Part shown: positions 44,769 to 57,440 of the stretch, one piece after another
Layout of the letters: every line of letters begins with the position of its first letter
Position numbering within the stretch: position 1 is the stretch's first letter
Assembly (NCBI RefSeq): GCF_000182565.1
Contig: NW_015971544.1
Location: forward strand, 1,318,529 to 1,382,528
DNA length: 64,000 nucleotides
Direction: 5' to 3'
Source: Spizellomyces punctatus DAOM BR117
Lineage: Eukaryota; Chytridiomycota; Chytridiomycetes; Spizellomycetales; Spizellomycetaceae
Notes under the pieces: model-generated
Told to the model about the DNA's origin: nothing
What the model saw: the letters and a program-made list of their open reading frames with translations, nothing else
The model's database searches: none
Made by a program: the position numbers and the translations under genes

Positions 44769-47700
44769 TCAGGAGGTCCCAAACCCGCCATTCTCCAGCA
44801 CGCAACGACATCCACAACCTGCAGGACACTCTGAGCTTTCATCAAACCACTCCTGCATGTGTGTCGCATGTCCGCCGTGTCGGCATACCAGACAAAAGTT
44901 TGCCAAGCCTTTGCAAGGTAAGCGACAGATCGCGCACCTAATTCCGTATCTTTTGCGATCGCATCGCCAGCAATAGGAGTAGGCATGTTGAAGGCGGGGT
45001 TGTCGAGATGATGGGATTAAGCTGCTAGAGCATGTCGGACAAACTATGCCAAAGTCTAGGATAACGAGATTGATATCAGTTACAATCTACTCTTTGGTTC
45101 AAACCCGAGCCAAAAGCGGCAGACTTACCGATACCGGTGTGCTGCTGCTGCGTCCCACCAGGAGCGCCAGCATGCGCAACAAACTTTAGAACCTCGGCTC
45201 TTTGTTCCAAAAGCCCCCATTGATACAGCATTTCCGCATAACACAATCTGTAACGATCATATATTGCTCGCTGTTTTGGATCTAGCAAACCCAATCTTTG
45301 CGGTGCGGGTAATAGAGCAGGATTCTTTGCATAAGAACGTGGCTGATCTATATCCTCGTTCTCAGTAAGTTTGAGCATTAAGATAGGCGAGCTTTGATGA
45401 TGACCATTCGCGCCAGCCAACTGTACGCTTGAGCTAAAATGTGAGCCAGGAGCTATTGAGTCCGCAGTCGGAGCGACGCCAAACTGTCCAGTAGTTCCAG
45501 ATACTGCCACGCTCGCCAAGGGTGCAGTCAACGTCCAGCCGACACCTCCAGATGGTATTGGTGATCCCGGCTTGCTCTCACGCGACGGCCACGGGGCACC
45601 CCACGCCTCAGTTGTTCTTTGACGGGTGATGCTGGGTGGCGTCACCGACGAAGCGCGCAGATGAGATGCAATACTACCCGAGACGTGGCCGTTGCCTGAG
45701 AAGGTGCCTCCCCTTGAGGGAATACGCGGGGGAGGACTTGTCGTTCCGCTTCTGACAGCTTGCGCATAGGTTGGATTTCGCGCGTTCATTTCTCTGTTCC
45801 CTGGGACTGGAGACGCTGACGACAAAGGAGCTTCAAACCGAGCACTATCCATATAAGTGCCCAATACGCTATCACTTGCATACGACGATCCCGCCTGGGG
45901 GAATGGACCGGAAGTTGCCGTAGATCCTGAGCAGGGAGTCGGGGCTGACGGAGCGGTGACCTGCTGGGCCAGAGAGTGTGCGTGGCTGTGGTGGTAATAA
46001 GGATGCTCATGGGATCGGCTGACTGTAGGGCCAGCTGTCGTCTCGACGCTGGGGTTTATTCGCGATGTGCCTGAATGGACATCACTAGCATAGCTTGTTA
46101 ATTGCATTGCAATTGTGCCCGTCTGTGGGTCGGCTGCCAGGTTGCTGACTGCTATGCCCACTCTTGAAAACGCAGACGCGACAGTTGGTGTTACCATTCC
46201 AGCAAGGACGGATGTAATAGGGGGACCACTGGAAGGCTGTGGCGTAAAGTAAGAGTTGGACCCAGGGCGGTAATGAAAGTAAGAAACGTCTGATCCAGCG
46301 GGACTAGGATGCAGCATTTGGTTAATCCGATCAGCACTTACACCCACAGACGTAACCTGTTACCAAAGTAGTGATTGTAAGAGTCCAGTTTAAGGCGGAA
46401 ATGCAAACTAATGTCTCTAACCCCTGTTGCCCGTGATGCTTCCGCCTTCTCTCGCGAAAATGGATCGGCAAAGACACATGTCAACAAAGCCAGAGTCTGT
46501 ATATCGCCAATTTTTTCCAGATATTTGAACCTGCGTGCAACCATTTTAGTACCACAAACATCATATGCACGTTGACAATAGCGATTGGATCTCACAAATC
46601 ATGCACCATTCTTCTTCCAAACGGATGCCATTGCCATTCCACCTGAGCCCACTGTTCTCGATCATCCCGTTGCTCCAGCCCTGCTCCAGCTCGTCTTCTC
46701 TTATCGCCAGAGCTGTACATCGAACTACGGACGACGATATGCCCGTCCCGAGCAATGTGTGTTTGATCTTTCCGCTTTCCAAGGTCGCGCAACCGTCGTC
46801 TGCGGCTTCTCCTAGGGTGCTCTTCGGGTAGCAGGGCATCTGGCTTAACAGATGCACATTCAGCTAGTAACAACCCTGCTAAGCTCCAGATACGCATGAG
46901 GTCAGGTCGATTAGCATGCTGGGCAGCGGAACAGTTTGCGGCACAAATGGCCACTGGGTCATCGCCGTGGAGCCTATAGACAATAATAATACTTCAGCAA
47001 TAGATATGGACTTGAGTGACGTCCTGCGGCACTTACGTATAAGCTTTGGCCAGCGTTTCGCTGGTAGGTAACAAGTCGCTCACATCCTTAATATGGACGA
47101 TTGTTCCATAGCTCGAGGGTTCCGGTAAGGGTTCTTGTAACAGTAACGGAGAGCTTGCGGGTATCGGAGTGTCATTTGTCCGATCAACCAAATCCGGCCG
47201 CCGAAAAACGCTAGCATCAATGGTTGATCCTGTCATAGGTGAGTCGCCTATCGCTTGTCCGCTAAATATTTGAGCGCCACGCTCATCTAGACTGGAAGCC
47301 ACGCTTCCATATTCACTCCCGCTTCCGCTCACTTCAGCCGAATTTGCTCGGCGATGCTTTATGGCACGGAGGGGCGACGGTGAGTGTCGCAAACTGCCTG
47401 AAAACGAATGCCGAGGACTATGCGGTGGTGACCCTGGCGGGGATTCAAACAGCAAGCTCTGTGGACGCGAACCCGCGGAGGCAGTCATGGGTTGGCTTGA
47501 AATTGGGTGTTTGAGCACGTCACTAGGGATAGGCGCCGATGCCACGCCATTCTCGCCGACTGTTGGAACAATAGATATCGATGCGGGTCGACCTGGGTGT
47601 ACTTCATTTTTATTGGACGGAAGGCTAAAAGACTCAGTGCGGTGTGAGACTGTTGGTAGACTGCGATGTCCCTTTGGGGAATTGATGGGTGTAGTTCTCC

Positions 47701-50700
47701 CTGCATATGTGGCGGACAAGGCTGATTGCTCTTTCGCCCCTACCTCGGCCCGCTGCGGGTCAAATGGGGTTTGAGACAGGCGAGTCAGTACAGCTGCAGA
47801 AGGATTGGGTGTAACGGACGCGGGAAGCAGTGGGGAGGCAGTGTTGGAGGATATGGAAGAAGGTGGATGCTGATGGAGTCTTGCAAGGAAGTCTGCGGAA
47901 GAAAACAATGCTGGTTGGAGTGAAGCTCCAGGCTAATGATAAGGTGTGTTAGCCCACGCTAACGAAACAACCCGCTCGCGAAAAGCACATTCATCACCTT
48001 TGGCCTCCAAAACAAACTTGGTGCCGGCGACTCTTCCCCACTTTCATCAGAATCCAACCAGTAGTTCAGCTTTCCCGGGCTTACTCCCTTTCCGCTTGTT
48101 CCCATCTTTCCGGTCTCTAGCCCATCGAGCGCACCTGGTTCGTAGATGTTCCCGCCAGCGATGAACATCTTTGGAAACCTTGCCAGGACAAATGCGCGAT
48201 AATTCTCGTACAGAGGGTATGTCTTTGGTTGAGTTGTAAAGTGCTGGGACTGAAGTACAGGCTGTTGATTTCGCGTAACGAGCGTGTAAGCAGTGAATTT
48301 TGTCGCAGATGGATGCGGAAGAGGGGAGAAAAAGTAGACGAGCTTGCCTAATGGAAGGCAAAGGTTAAAGGATAACGAGCCAATCTAATCTCAGCATCGT
48401 CACCTACCATTTGGCGAGAAGGACGCGCCGCAGAGTCGAGGGAAGGGGACATTGTTATTGTCCTTTCCCACAATGACTTCCTTTAGCAAGCGTTTCTCTC
48501 TCATCGTATTCTTCAGTCGCCCCGGAACAAGCGATACTCCCCCGGCGTCACTCGAGCTGGTAGTATCCGAATCGATGTCATCATTGTCATGGAGGAGACC
48601 CGTCGAAGCGACCGTTTCGCTCAATAAACCTATATCCTTCTCATCGCCAAGCGCCGAGGTGGTAAGCAATTCACTTGAAGCTCTACTTAAGTTAACTCCT
48701 TTTCCGTCCTCTGAGTTAGGGAGGGAAGGAGGCATAGGTGCAGTGTCACCCGCAGTACCAAGTAGGAGATAGCGTACGCATGGTTCTAGACACGGAGTCG
48801 AGTTTTGAACATAGACATTGGCAATCTGCGCCAATTTCTTGGCTAGGTAAGTTCTATTTGCCATGCTGACCATGCCAGTTTTTTGAATTTCCATGATAGG
48901 TGCGACGTGATTTGGATATTGGGGTGGGAAACTCATATCGATGCGGAGAAATGCGGATGGGATGGCGGCAAGCGGAGGTTGATAGGAAGCGAAATTATCA
49001 TTGGCACGTTGAAGGGTAATTGTGCAAGTTCGATTTGAGAGGTTGACCTATTGAGAAAGCGTCATCTGAATATTTCCATCAAAATCACCTATCCATGCAA
49101 TGGGTAGTACCTTTTCAAAGTGCACCATGGAATACTTTTTAGTAACCAAAGTGATTTCTTCTTCCAAGGTCCTGGGAACAGCCTCCGTTTCTTCCAATGG
49201 CGACTGTATGTTATGGTCAAATCCTCGAGACTCAAGCCAATCTTCAGTTGGATCCTCAGATCGATCTGCACTGGATGAACTTCGGATGGTCAAGCTTCGA
49301 CTTTGCCGTCGATGACTATGTGTATGACCTTCCGACACAACGTCATTCTCAGCCTCAGAAAATTTCTTTCGTAGTGGTGCATATCGAGCTGAAGGCAAAT
49401 CTAATGCTGACATGCTGCGAGGTAATGGAGTCGTTTCAACGGCTGAATCCGTTGAATCTTCCCGTTCCATGTTCGGTGACAACAGAGGACCTGGATTATG
49501 ACCAACAGCCTATAGAAAGATGAGAACACGGTTCCGGTTTCATTCCGGCAGGGGAGAGCGTCCGGATAGATACCTTGGTAAGCTCCGCGTCTATCGGCCA
49601 TAGTCGCAAGTGTTGATCTTTTGACCAAGTGACTAGCTGAAATGCTCTGTCATCTTTGTTTCTATTGGTTAGACTCTAGATTTCCCCAGCTACCAAGGGC
49701 TCTCCAACTTACCGATCCCAGAATTCTCACCCCCTCGTACACGCCAAACAAACTCGCGAGGAACGTCTGTATGTCCTTCAAATGAGTATACAGGCGCCAC
49801 CAGATTATCGCAACTCCATAGAAGAAGATTGGTATCCTTTCTTTGAGGCATTGTGACGATCCCATTTCCAAAGGGCTGAATAATGGAGCTCGTTTCAGAC
49901 CATCGGTCCATAAGGGAAATAAAACACAACTGACTTTACCGTGAATCGCGCACGCCATACAGGTGATCCGGTGACTATGGTCGCCTGGCAGGTTCTTGGT
50001 TGCGTAATGTCCCAGAACTACGTCGATCAAGTTAACACTACGTGATCAATTTGCGGTAGCTCATGAACTAAAGTTACCTTCACTAGCCTATCCTGACTGC
50101 AAGTAATGATTTCGTCCTCATTATTCCTACTCCAGTCGATACCGTAGATCTTTGTCATGTGCGCTGTAATGAGTGTCACGGGTGTCGACCCTTTCTATCA
50201 AATATCGATACATGAATCGATAGTACACAGAAGGCCATATGCAAAGGTGAATATACCCGAACATCCCAGATCTTCACGTCGGTATCATGAGATGAGGCAA
50301 GCAGAGAATCATTCAGACGATTGAACTTGACTTGTGTCGCACCCGCTGATAAAGGAATAGCCACAAACCAGCCGTTGGTAAGCACTTGGAAAAAGCCTGA
50401 TACAACAAGAGTCCTCATACCGGTCCATGCACAAAACGAATTTGCCGGTTTGTCCGGATTTTTGCGAAGATCCCATAAATGGACGTAGGTATCATACGAA
50501 CAAGTTGCCAGTAACTCTGGATGGAACGGACTCCAGTTCAAATCAGACACCGCTCGTTGATGTGTACCCAGAATATATTGAATATGCTTTGATGACGAAT
50601 CCGAGCCTGACGGGGTCAAGTTCCACACCAGTGCTTTCTGGTTTGACTGATGATATGGACAATGGCCATTATTCTTCATTTGTTTTACGATAGGCAGAAG

Positions 50701-51350
50701 GTACCAAAGACAAACCGTGGTCGCAATCCAATGCTCTCTAGACTTGTGTGGATTCCACTGTACATCGCTAACTTCCCAATTGGTCATGTGGTGAATAACA
50801 CGAGGGGGATCATAGGGATTATCAAGATCTACGATATATAGACCTCGCTTGCTGTAAAGAGAACATAGGACAGGGTCAGATATGCCGGACTAGGGTGAAA
50901 GGGGCTACATTTCTTGTAATCTGATAGTTCCGACACCGTAACGTCGCGACACAGAATGTAGTATAAACTACGAACAAGTCCCAGCCCGTTATAGATCAGC
51001 GTTCATTGAAGCATGCCAATGAATAAGCGCCAAATATCTTTCCCGTCTACTTTTAACACATGACCGACGATATATATTTGAAAGACTCACGCTGCGAGCA
51101 CTACATCTCTTCCATTAGGTGAAATGCTCAACGAGGTGACTGGTGGGGCGAGGTGGACCGCTAAGGACTGGTAAAATGTGGTGGAAGATGGTGCTGATTG
51201 CGCCTGCTGTGACGCAGCTTCAGACGACGTGACCGAAGACGTACGGTTATGGCCAGCTGCTGAAGCTGGTCGAGGATCCATCTTGCCTGCACCATTTCCT
51301 AAATCAGAACGATTCCCAATGCTCAATCCAAGCTCGACCTCTTGAGTCAT
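44769..51350 (-). CDS. WDR59: WDR59/Mtc5-type SEACAT (GATOR2) subunit
   Basis: Scaffold subunit of the complex that regulates TORC1 at the vacuole/lysosome in response to amino acids. Starts MTQEVELGLSIGN with a Ser/Ala-rich leader, then WD40 repeats across the first exons: SLSISPNGRDVVLAA; GLYIVDLDNPYDPP with DVQWNPHKSREHWIATT; LGTHQRAVSDLNWSPFHPEL with DTYVHLWDLRKNPD; VKFNRLNDSLLASSHDTDVK. An RWD domain follows (TLEEEITLVTKKYSMVHFEK ... FPPQYPNHVAPIMEI), then CGASFSPNGRLVYFFSP and long Ser/Pro-rich inserts (~45.1-48.0 kb). The last exon has a RING-like zinc ribbon, CAICRLPCKGLANFCLVCRH, then GGHATHMQEW and CPAGCGC. This order is diagnostic of WDR59. More than ten introns; not all exon ends were fixed. 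Divergent from IST1 by 250 bp. Confidence 0.9.
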
Positions 51351-51600
51351 GGTCTGATTAGTAATCTGTGTAACATCACAAACCTGGCCACACCTCTTGG
51401 CAGCCCTCCAGCGAGCTTGGCATCTTTTTGGTCATCCAATCAAGCAATCATCCTCTTACGGACGACGATCGCTTCCATAATACGTTGTGGACTTTTGCAG
51501 CTTTAACGTTCTTCTGCTGTCTTCGCGTTTCGCAACATTTGGGAAGCCTAGCGTTGCGACTCATTGCTAAATCCCCGGTTACCCAGTCACAGTTTACGAT

Positions 51601-52925
51601 ATGAGCTTCGGAGGTTTCAACGCCAACAGGGCAAAGGTAAGCTGAGGACGAAGAGACGGTGAAGGCTTGAAAATTTATCCTTAAATTCTCGACAGCTACG
51701 AACATGGTTAAAAAATATCTCTATTCTTTGGTATACAGGTTCAACTGAAGCTTGCCATAAACCGCCTAAAGCTTCTCCAGCAAAAAAAGACCCAACTGAA
51801 TCAAGTTGCCAGGAAGGAGATAGCTCAGCTGTTGGAGAAGGGAAAGGAAGATAGTGCTCGAGTCCGAGTAGAGCACATTATCCGTGAAGATTTTAACATT
51901 GAAGCAATGGAGATACTGGAGCTCTACAGCGAACTCTTACTAGCGCGGTTTGGATTGCTAGAGTCGATGAAGTAGGTTACCACTCATTGTTTCAATTTGA
52001 GGTATACAGAGTATTGAGCAATAATTCCTTAACCAAAGGCATTGCGATCAGGCTATAGCAGAAGCAGTCAACACAATCATCTATGCAGCACCTAGGATGG
52101 AAGTTAAAGAGCTCAATTCGGTGCGAGACCAGGTTATTATGAAGTTTGGCAAAGACTTTGCCATGGCGGCTATGGAGAACCAAAATGATATTGTCAATTC
52201 CCGGGTACGTATGAATCCGAGTACTTTGATCTGCCCTATCGTCATCTCATTGCGCTTCACTATTGGCGAAAATTAGATTGTGCACAAGCTCAAGGTACAA
52301 ACGCCGGATCCAGTTCTCGTCAACCAATACCTCAAGACCATAGCAAAGGCATACAATGTTCAATGGGACGGTGGTTCAGATGGAGTTCTCGAGTATGTGG
52401 GCTCGATCATTTTTGCGGTCCCTTCGCACAGACAACAAACTAACCACATCACGACGCAGGTCGGTGCCAGCTCCACAGCTCACGGACATTCCATACACCT
52501 ACCCCCAACAGTACGCTCAAACAAGCGCACCCGAAGCCTTTGCCCACCCACAATCGTATCCACAACAGTACCCCCAGCAATATCCATCACAATATCCGCA
52601 GCAGCACCCTGATCAAGGATTTCCTGGTGGATTCAAGGATCCCTATGGGCGACCTGCTCCTAGTGCCCCTACGGACTCGTATAATGAGATTCCTGACTTT
52701 CCGGGTGTGCCATTGGGCCATGGCGCTCCAGCACATGCGCCACCAGGTGCAACTGGATTTGGAGGAGGACAGGGTCCTGATATGGGTGCAGGCGGGGATT
52801 CAGAGTCGTTGCCAAATTTTGACGAGTTGACCAAACGTGAGTTCTTGCTGTTTTCAAGCGAATTGAGCGAGGAATTGACGTGGTGTTTGTCTTTAGGATT
52901 TGAAGCTCTGAAACGTCGCAAATGA
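51601..52925 (+). CDS. IST1: IST1-like ESCRT-III regulator
   Basis: Ist1 binds Did2/CHMP1 and Vps4 and tunes ESCRT-III disassembly on endosomes. Exons 51601-51636, 51739-51971, 52039-52204, 52277-52392, 52460-52836 and 52897-52925 join in phase to 318 residues. The helical N-terminal core is complete: KLAINRLKLLQQKKTQLNQV, then VEHIIREDFNIEAMEILELY, HCDQAIAEAVNTIIYAAPRM and VNQYLKTIAKAYNVQWD. A Pro/Gln/Tyr-rich linker (YPQQYPQQYPSQYPQQ) follows. The short last exon completes NFDELTKRFEALKRRK, a conserved C-terminal MIT-interacting (MIM-type) helix. Intron 4 has a clear CTAAC branch site. Intron 5 must be removed to restore the terminal helix. Confidence 0.94.
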
Positions 52926-53067
52926 TCATAACTTACGCCCACCACGTTATCCATATTTTATGGTTTAGCTCATTGGAAATTTGGGTGGTAATGTTAGCAT
53001 GTCGGCACTGGAGGCATGTGAGGGCAAAAGATTGCGTGCTATTTATCTATACAAAGGATTTCCTATT

Positions 53068-54477
53068 CTACATCTTGGCGTCTGCTAGATTATACCCCTT
53101 CCATCGTTCCGCCCACGCCTTTATCAATTGATGTGCAATGGCATAAGGCGGTGGTATTCTAAGCTGTATATCGTCTCTCTTGGGTGTATCCTTTGATGAT
53201 GACTCGTAGGGAGATATTGCGCCCAGAACTTGCTCACGGGTAAACCATTTTGCGTCTTCCAGCTCCTGATCACCCAGGTCAATTTCTTCTGTCGTGGCCA
53301 TTCCAATGCAACCCAACATGATCGAATTGGGGAATGGCCAGGGTTGCGAGGAATGATAAAACACGGGTCCAACCTTGACACCCGCTTCCTCCCACACTTC
53401 ACGACGACAGGCTTCCTCCAATGTCTCGCCTCCTTCCATGAAGCCTGCAATGCATGTATACCATCCTGGTGGGAAACGAGACTGGCGGCCAAGAAGAATC
53501 TAACAGAGAGTGTAAACATTAGTCAGATGAACAAGAGTCTCGAACTGGGACGAAGAGATACCTTGTTGGGATCCGTGGGGTGAACAATTGCAACAATGAC
53601 CACCGGATCCGTACGAGGGTATTGGAAATTATGAACCCCAGACAATGAAAGACAAGCAGGTTGTTGTTGCTCATCTACAGCTTGCGCCTCTCCCTTCGGT
53701 TCGGGATCCACCGACGATGCAGTCGCCTTTTGTTGATCCTTACTGGCACGAGGGCAAACTCTCTTGTATCCCGCTTCCTCAGATACAGTCTTGCGTCCAC
53801 ATCCAGGACAAAACTGGTTGCGGGTATTCCAATCGACAATGGCGCGGGCTTGGGCCAGAATGGCAGTGTCGCGAGACCATGGCAGCTCAGAGAGTTTTTG
53901 GCGCAACGGCGAGTATTGAGCGCCATGGCTTTCTTCAAGTTCTAAGCATCAATCAGATTTTGTCAATGGTATATTGATTGTTTTCTCAAAGCGTTGAGAT
54001 GCATTACCTTTATTTATCCGTTCAATGACGCCTTTATCTTGGCTTGTCGGTGTCATGTCCACAGCCCAATAGGCTCTGCCTTTCACAGCCATGCTTTGCC
54101 CGTTCGTCTTTTCGATTTGAAATTCTTCTACCTCCTCTTCTTCGTCGACGCCCAAAAGAGCTACAAAGGCGCCATTGTCAATTGCGCCTTGGACGGTTGC
54201 AGATGTAAGCCATGCAATTTCCACGCGCTTGGGCGATTCTGAGGGCTTGAGGAGCGGATCAAGGGCCCGTAATGCAATGAAACGGGTATATGGCGATGTT
54301 AAAGAGGCAGCCAAAAAGGTCTTGTTGGAGCGAAGAATGCTGAACCTGAAATTTTTGCCCACGGTCCGTCAAGTCCATTGACAGAATACATTAATGCGAA
54401 CGCCCGAATTGGGAAAGAACGAGTACGCACCTGTTCAGGTTATTCCCAGCGAAAAGGTGTGTGAATGGTTGTGTCAT
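53068..54477 (-). CDS. NPY1: peroxisomal-type NADH pyrophosphatase (Nudix; NPY1/NUDT12)
   Basis: Hydrolyses NADH and NAD-capped RNA ends to NMNH and AMP. Exons 54431-54477, 54008-54345, 53562-53941 and 53068-53499 give 398 residues. Exon 1 encodes MTQPFTHLFAGNNLN, joined to RFSILRSNKTFLAASL. The linker QARAIVDWN precedes a zinc ribbon FCPGCGRKT...KRVCP. A ~30-residue Gln/Glu/Ala-rich insert separates the ribbon from YPRTDPVVI. The Nudix box is complete (GGETLEEACRREVWEEAG), followed by the NADH-specific SQPWPFPNS. The C-terminus is AKM, which fits the peroxisomal PTS1 consensus. In the usual ribbon the second Cys pair is C-x-C or C-x2-C; here only one Cys precedes the insert and the next is after it. 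Confidence 0.92.
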
Positions 54478-55898
54478 TGCAATGTGTTTGGGTGTTTACA
54501 CACATGGGAAGGATCTCAGGCTCTGGTTTGAAAACTCTCCACCAAAGCGATCTGTGAGTCACAAGAGTCATGATGCCGTAAGCATGGCGAATCCGATAGC
54601 GAAACTTGAAGCCAAAGCCTCGGATTGTGCAGCTTTTCTAGACTGTTTTTTTCTGGCAGCCAGCGATTATTTTCAGAACCGATTGGAGAAGACATGCGAC
54701 ATCCGCACCACTCCATTGTAGTCGCCATATGCATGCATCATCGCACTTTTTTTTGTTGATAAATCATCCAGATGCTGTCTAATCGTCTCTGTAAAGGTCA
54801 GGTTGAGTCAGACGGCCGTATATGTTCCTGTTGGCTGGAACAGCTCTAGATATCAGCCAGTTGCTGGCAGTTTTTGTGCATTTTGCGGCAGTGATTTTCT
54901 CTCTGGAAAACGTGCGGAACAGCCGGAAGCCGGCGGAAGGCTTTGCAAAAAAAAAGGGCACCCAAACAGCCCCACGCGCAGGAGCGGAGGGTCAATTCCC
55001 ACCACACCCTGGTTCAGAAACGCGCAACAAAAGCCCCCCTTCTCCAAAGCACTCTGTTGTTCTGCGACAAGAACGGTGGATGTAAGTCTCTCTCGTCCAA
55101 AACGCCTTGTCCAGAAACACACACAAAGTCGTAACTGTTTTTGCAGATAAGATCCAAATGAAATTTGGGTCCAGAACCAGAGACCTGGAAACATAAACGA
55201 AACAAAAATTTCCTTTTATGGCTCCAACGATGACGCAGAATGACGCACGCACGCATTGGAAATTCACCCGAAAACGCGGAATTGGGAACAATTACCCACA
55301 TCCGGGTTGTCGGATTTGGAACGGGTGGAGGCCTTGCATTGTTTTGACATTTGACTCCATTCAAAGAAGGAAACGATGGCAGAGCAACTTGCTGTGTTGC
55401 GGCACGAGTTGCGTTTTGCCAAAAGCTTTGATCGCCCATATCAGCCATATACGCCTTTGGAAAAAAAGCCCTGGTGCCGCACTGCGCAAAAAACCAGCAA
55501 GCAGCGAGACTCGGCCTAAATAAAACGCAGGAAAATCGGATGCAAAATAAAAAAGAGAAAGCCACTGGTAGGGCTTGTCATCGATGGAATTCGATACGCA
55601 ATGACTCATGAAACGCGTGTTTCCACCAATCAAATAAAGACAATTAAACTAAAATAGGCAATAACTCAAACAGAACGCCATTTCCACCAAATGTTGCTGA
55701 TAAACAACTCTTCACAAAATGTCACCAGGTAAAAGAAAAAAAGGGCCAATTTCCAACACACACCATCGATGAGATATCTTTTATCTTTTTCCCATTTTTT
55801 TTTTTTCTAAAGATTCATTTATAAAGGATTTTTTAGGTAGGATTTCATTTTCCTTTCCAACACAACTACCAACACACACACACGACAACGACGTAACA
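54478..55898. other. intergenic, 1.4 kb, 5' flank of the CBM21 gene
   Basis: Divergent promoter space between the Nudix and CBM21 genes. It has A/T-runs and a short CA repeat at ~55872-55884 just before the ATG. No coding pattern or RNA recognised. Confidence 0.4.
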
Positions 55899-57440
55899 AT
55901 GCTGTATACGGCGGATACGTACTCACCTATTGGGTCGCCTCTCCCCGTGCAGGCCAACCGGCCCACTCCCGCTGACGTGCACCGAATCCTCCAGCGTGTG
56001 CAGCCGCGAGCGACAGATTGTCCGGCCGGTGCACGCTCGCTCCTGTCCCGTTCCCCACCTTCCAACTCGCTGGGCTTCAAGAAACCCACGGCTCCCCAAT
56101 ATGAACTCGTCCGCAAAGTCCCGTCACCGCCTGGCACTCCTGCGCCAAAACCCACTAGCCCCGTCGTGTCCGCTCGCTCTCCCGTTCGCAACAGCAAAGG
56201 TGACATTGTCCCCTCCTGCCTCAAATCAACTCCAGCTGCTCGCCTCACACCAAGAACAACAACAACGTCACTCACTCGTCCCGCAAACGGACTATCAGAA
56301 CCAACCACAGCAACCGAAAAGAAATCAATCACCTTTGGACAGACGTTGGAGTACGTCTGTCTCTTTGCACGAGGATCATTGGCGTCAGACATTAACGGAT
56401 TCGAGCAGTATGGCGTTCAAGATACCGGAGACGTGGACGCAGGCTCATTGTCTGCTTCTTTGGCATTACGTGAAACGTGGGTTATAGCCAACAAAAACTC
56501 CCCAGCTATCCCGTCATTTGGGGCGCAACCCCTTGTGCTCGACAACATCCATCTTGAAGAAGGTCGCATCGTCACTGGAAACGTTCTGGTCCGGAACTTG
56601 GACTTCGGCAAGACTGTCGTTATTCGATATACCATCGACGGATGGACATCAACCAATGACATAAAGGCTGTATTCGCCAATATTGTCAGCCAAAGCACAA
56701 TAGATTTCTGCGGGATGGACCGGTTTGTGTTCAAGATTGACTTGAACAGGGAATTTGGAACCTCGGCGGTGAAAGGCAAAGTCGACTTTGCTATTCGATA
56801 TGACGTAAAGGGCGAGTCCTTTTGGGACAATAACGGAGGGCAGAATTATACCGTGGAGCTTTCCAGGCCAACTCATCAGCAAGTCGGATTGTCAACATCG
56901 GCAGGCGAAAGCCGGCCAGGATACACATGGGAACGACCAGTACCAAACCGAGCTCGAGCCGCACGAAATGTCAGACCAAGTCCACCACCAGCTGCACCAG
57001 TACTCATTCCGAGTCACATATGTTCAGCTGCTGCCGTAAACCCCGACGTATCTCCTGCCCCATTTATTCCTGTCGCTCCACCCACTGGAGTAGCCGCCAC
57101 CACTTACATGTCGCTGCCTATGACTCCTGCTCAGCGCCGCGAGTCGCGGCGTGCTGTCGCATTGGCAAAGACGAGCACTCTGGCCGATCCTAACGCAAAA
57201 TACTCTCCACCTGCCGCCGAATCGGTTCCCATTCCCATCAACGCCACCCGTCGCTCGCCATCACCGACCTCGTTTTCCGATGCAATAGAAATGCCGTTTT
57301 CCACGTCACCTCTAGAGGCGATGGCCCAAGTTGGCCGCCAAGTCTACCGTGGATCACGGTTGTACGCAGACAGTGACTCTTTTGGAATACCCTCCTTGGG
57401 TTGCTCCCCACCGTCAGCATTCGCCGCCTGCAGAGCGTAA
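55899..57440 (+). CDS. CBM21 glycogen-targeting regulatory subunit of protein phosphatase 1 (GAC1-like)
   Basis: Such subunits tether PP1 to glycogen and thereby activate glycogen synthase. Single exon, 513 residues. The Pro/Ser/Thr-rich N-terminal 140 residues lead to a PP1-docking RVxF-type motif KSITF (142-146) followed by GQTLEYVCLF. The CBM21 domain spans about 212-322: LVLDNIHLEEGRIVTGNVLV, VVIRYTIDGWTS, DRFVFKI and the sugar-binding end FWDNNGGQNYTVEL. The C-terminal 190 residues are low-complexity Pro/Ser/Ala-rich. RVxF before CBM21 matches Gac1 and the mammalian PPP1R3 family. The stop at 57440 could be bypassed by a GTAAGC donor at 57439, adding a short tail; I left it out. Confidence 0.9.
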   Translation: MLYTADTYSPIGSPLPVQANRPTPADVHRILQRVQPRATDCPAGARSLLSRSPPSNSLGFKKPTAPQYELVRKVPSPPGTPAPKPTSPVVSARSPVRNSKGDIVPSCLKSTPAARLTPRTTTTSLTRPANGLSEPTTATEKKSITFGQTLEYVCLFARGSLASDINGFEQYGVQDTGDVDAGSLSASLALRETWVIANKNSPAIPSFGAQPLVLDNIHLEEGRIVTGNVLVRNLDFGKTVVIRYTIDGWTSTNDIKAVFANIVSQSTIDFCGMDRFVFKIDLNREFGTSAVKGKVDFAIRYDVKGESFWDNNGGQNYTVELSRPTHQQVGLSTSAGESRPGYTWERPVPNRARAARNVRPSPPPAAPVLIPSHICSAAAVNPDVSPAPFIPVAPPTGVAATTYMSLPMTPAQRRESRRAVALAKTSTLADPNAKYSPPAAESVPIPINATRRSPSPTSFSDAIEMPFSTSPLEAMAQVGRQVYRGSRLYADSDSFGIPSLGCSPPSAFAACRA

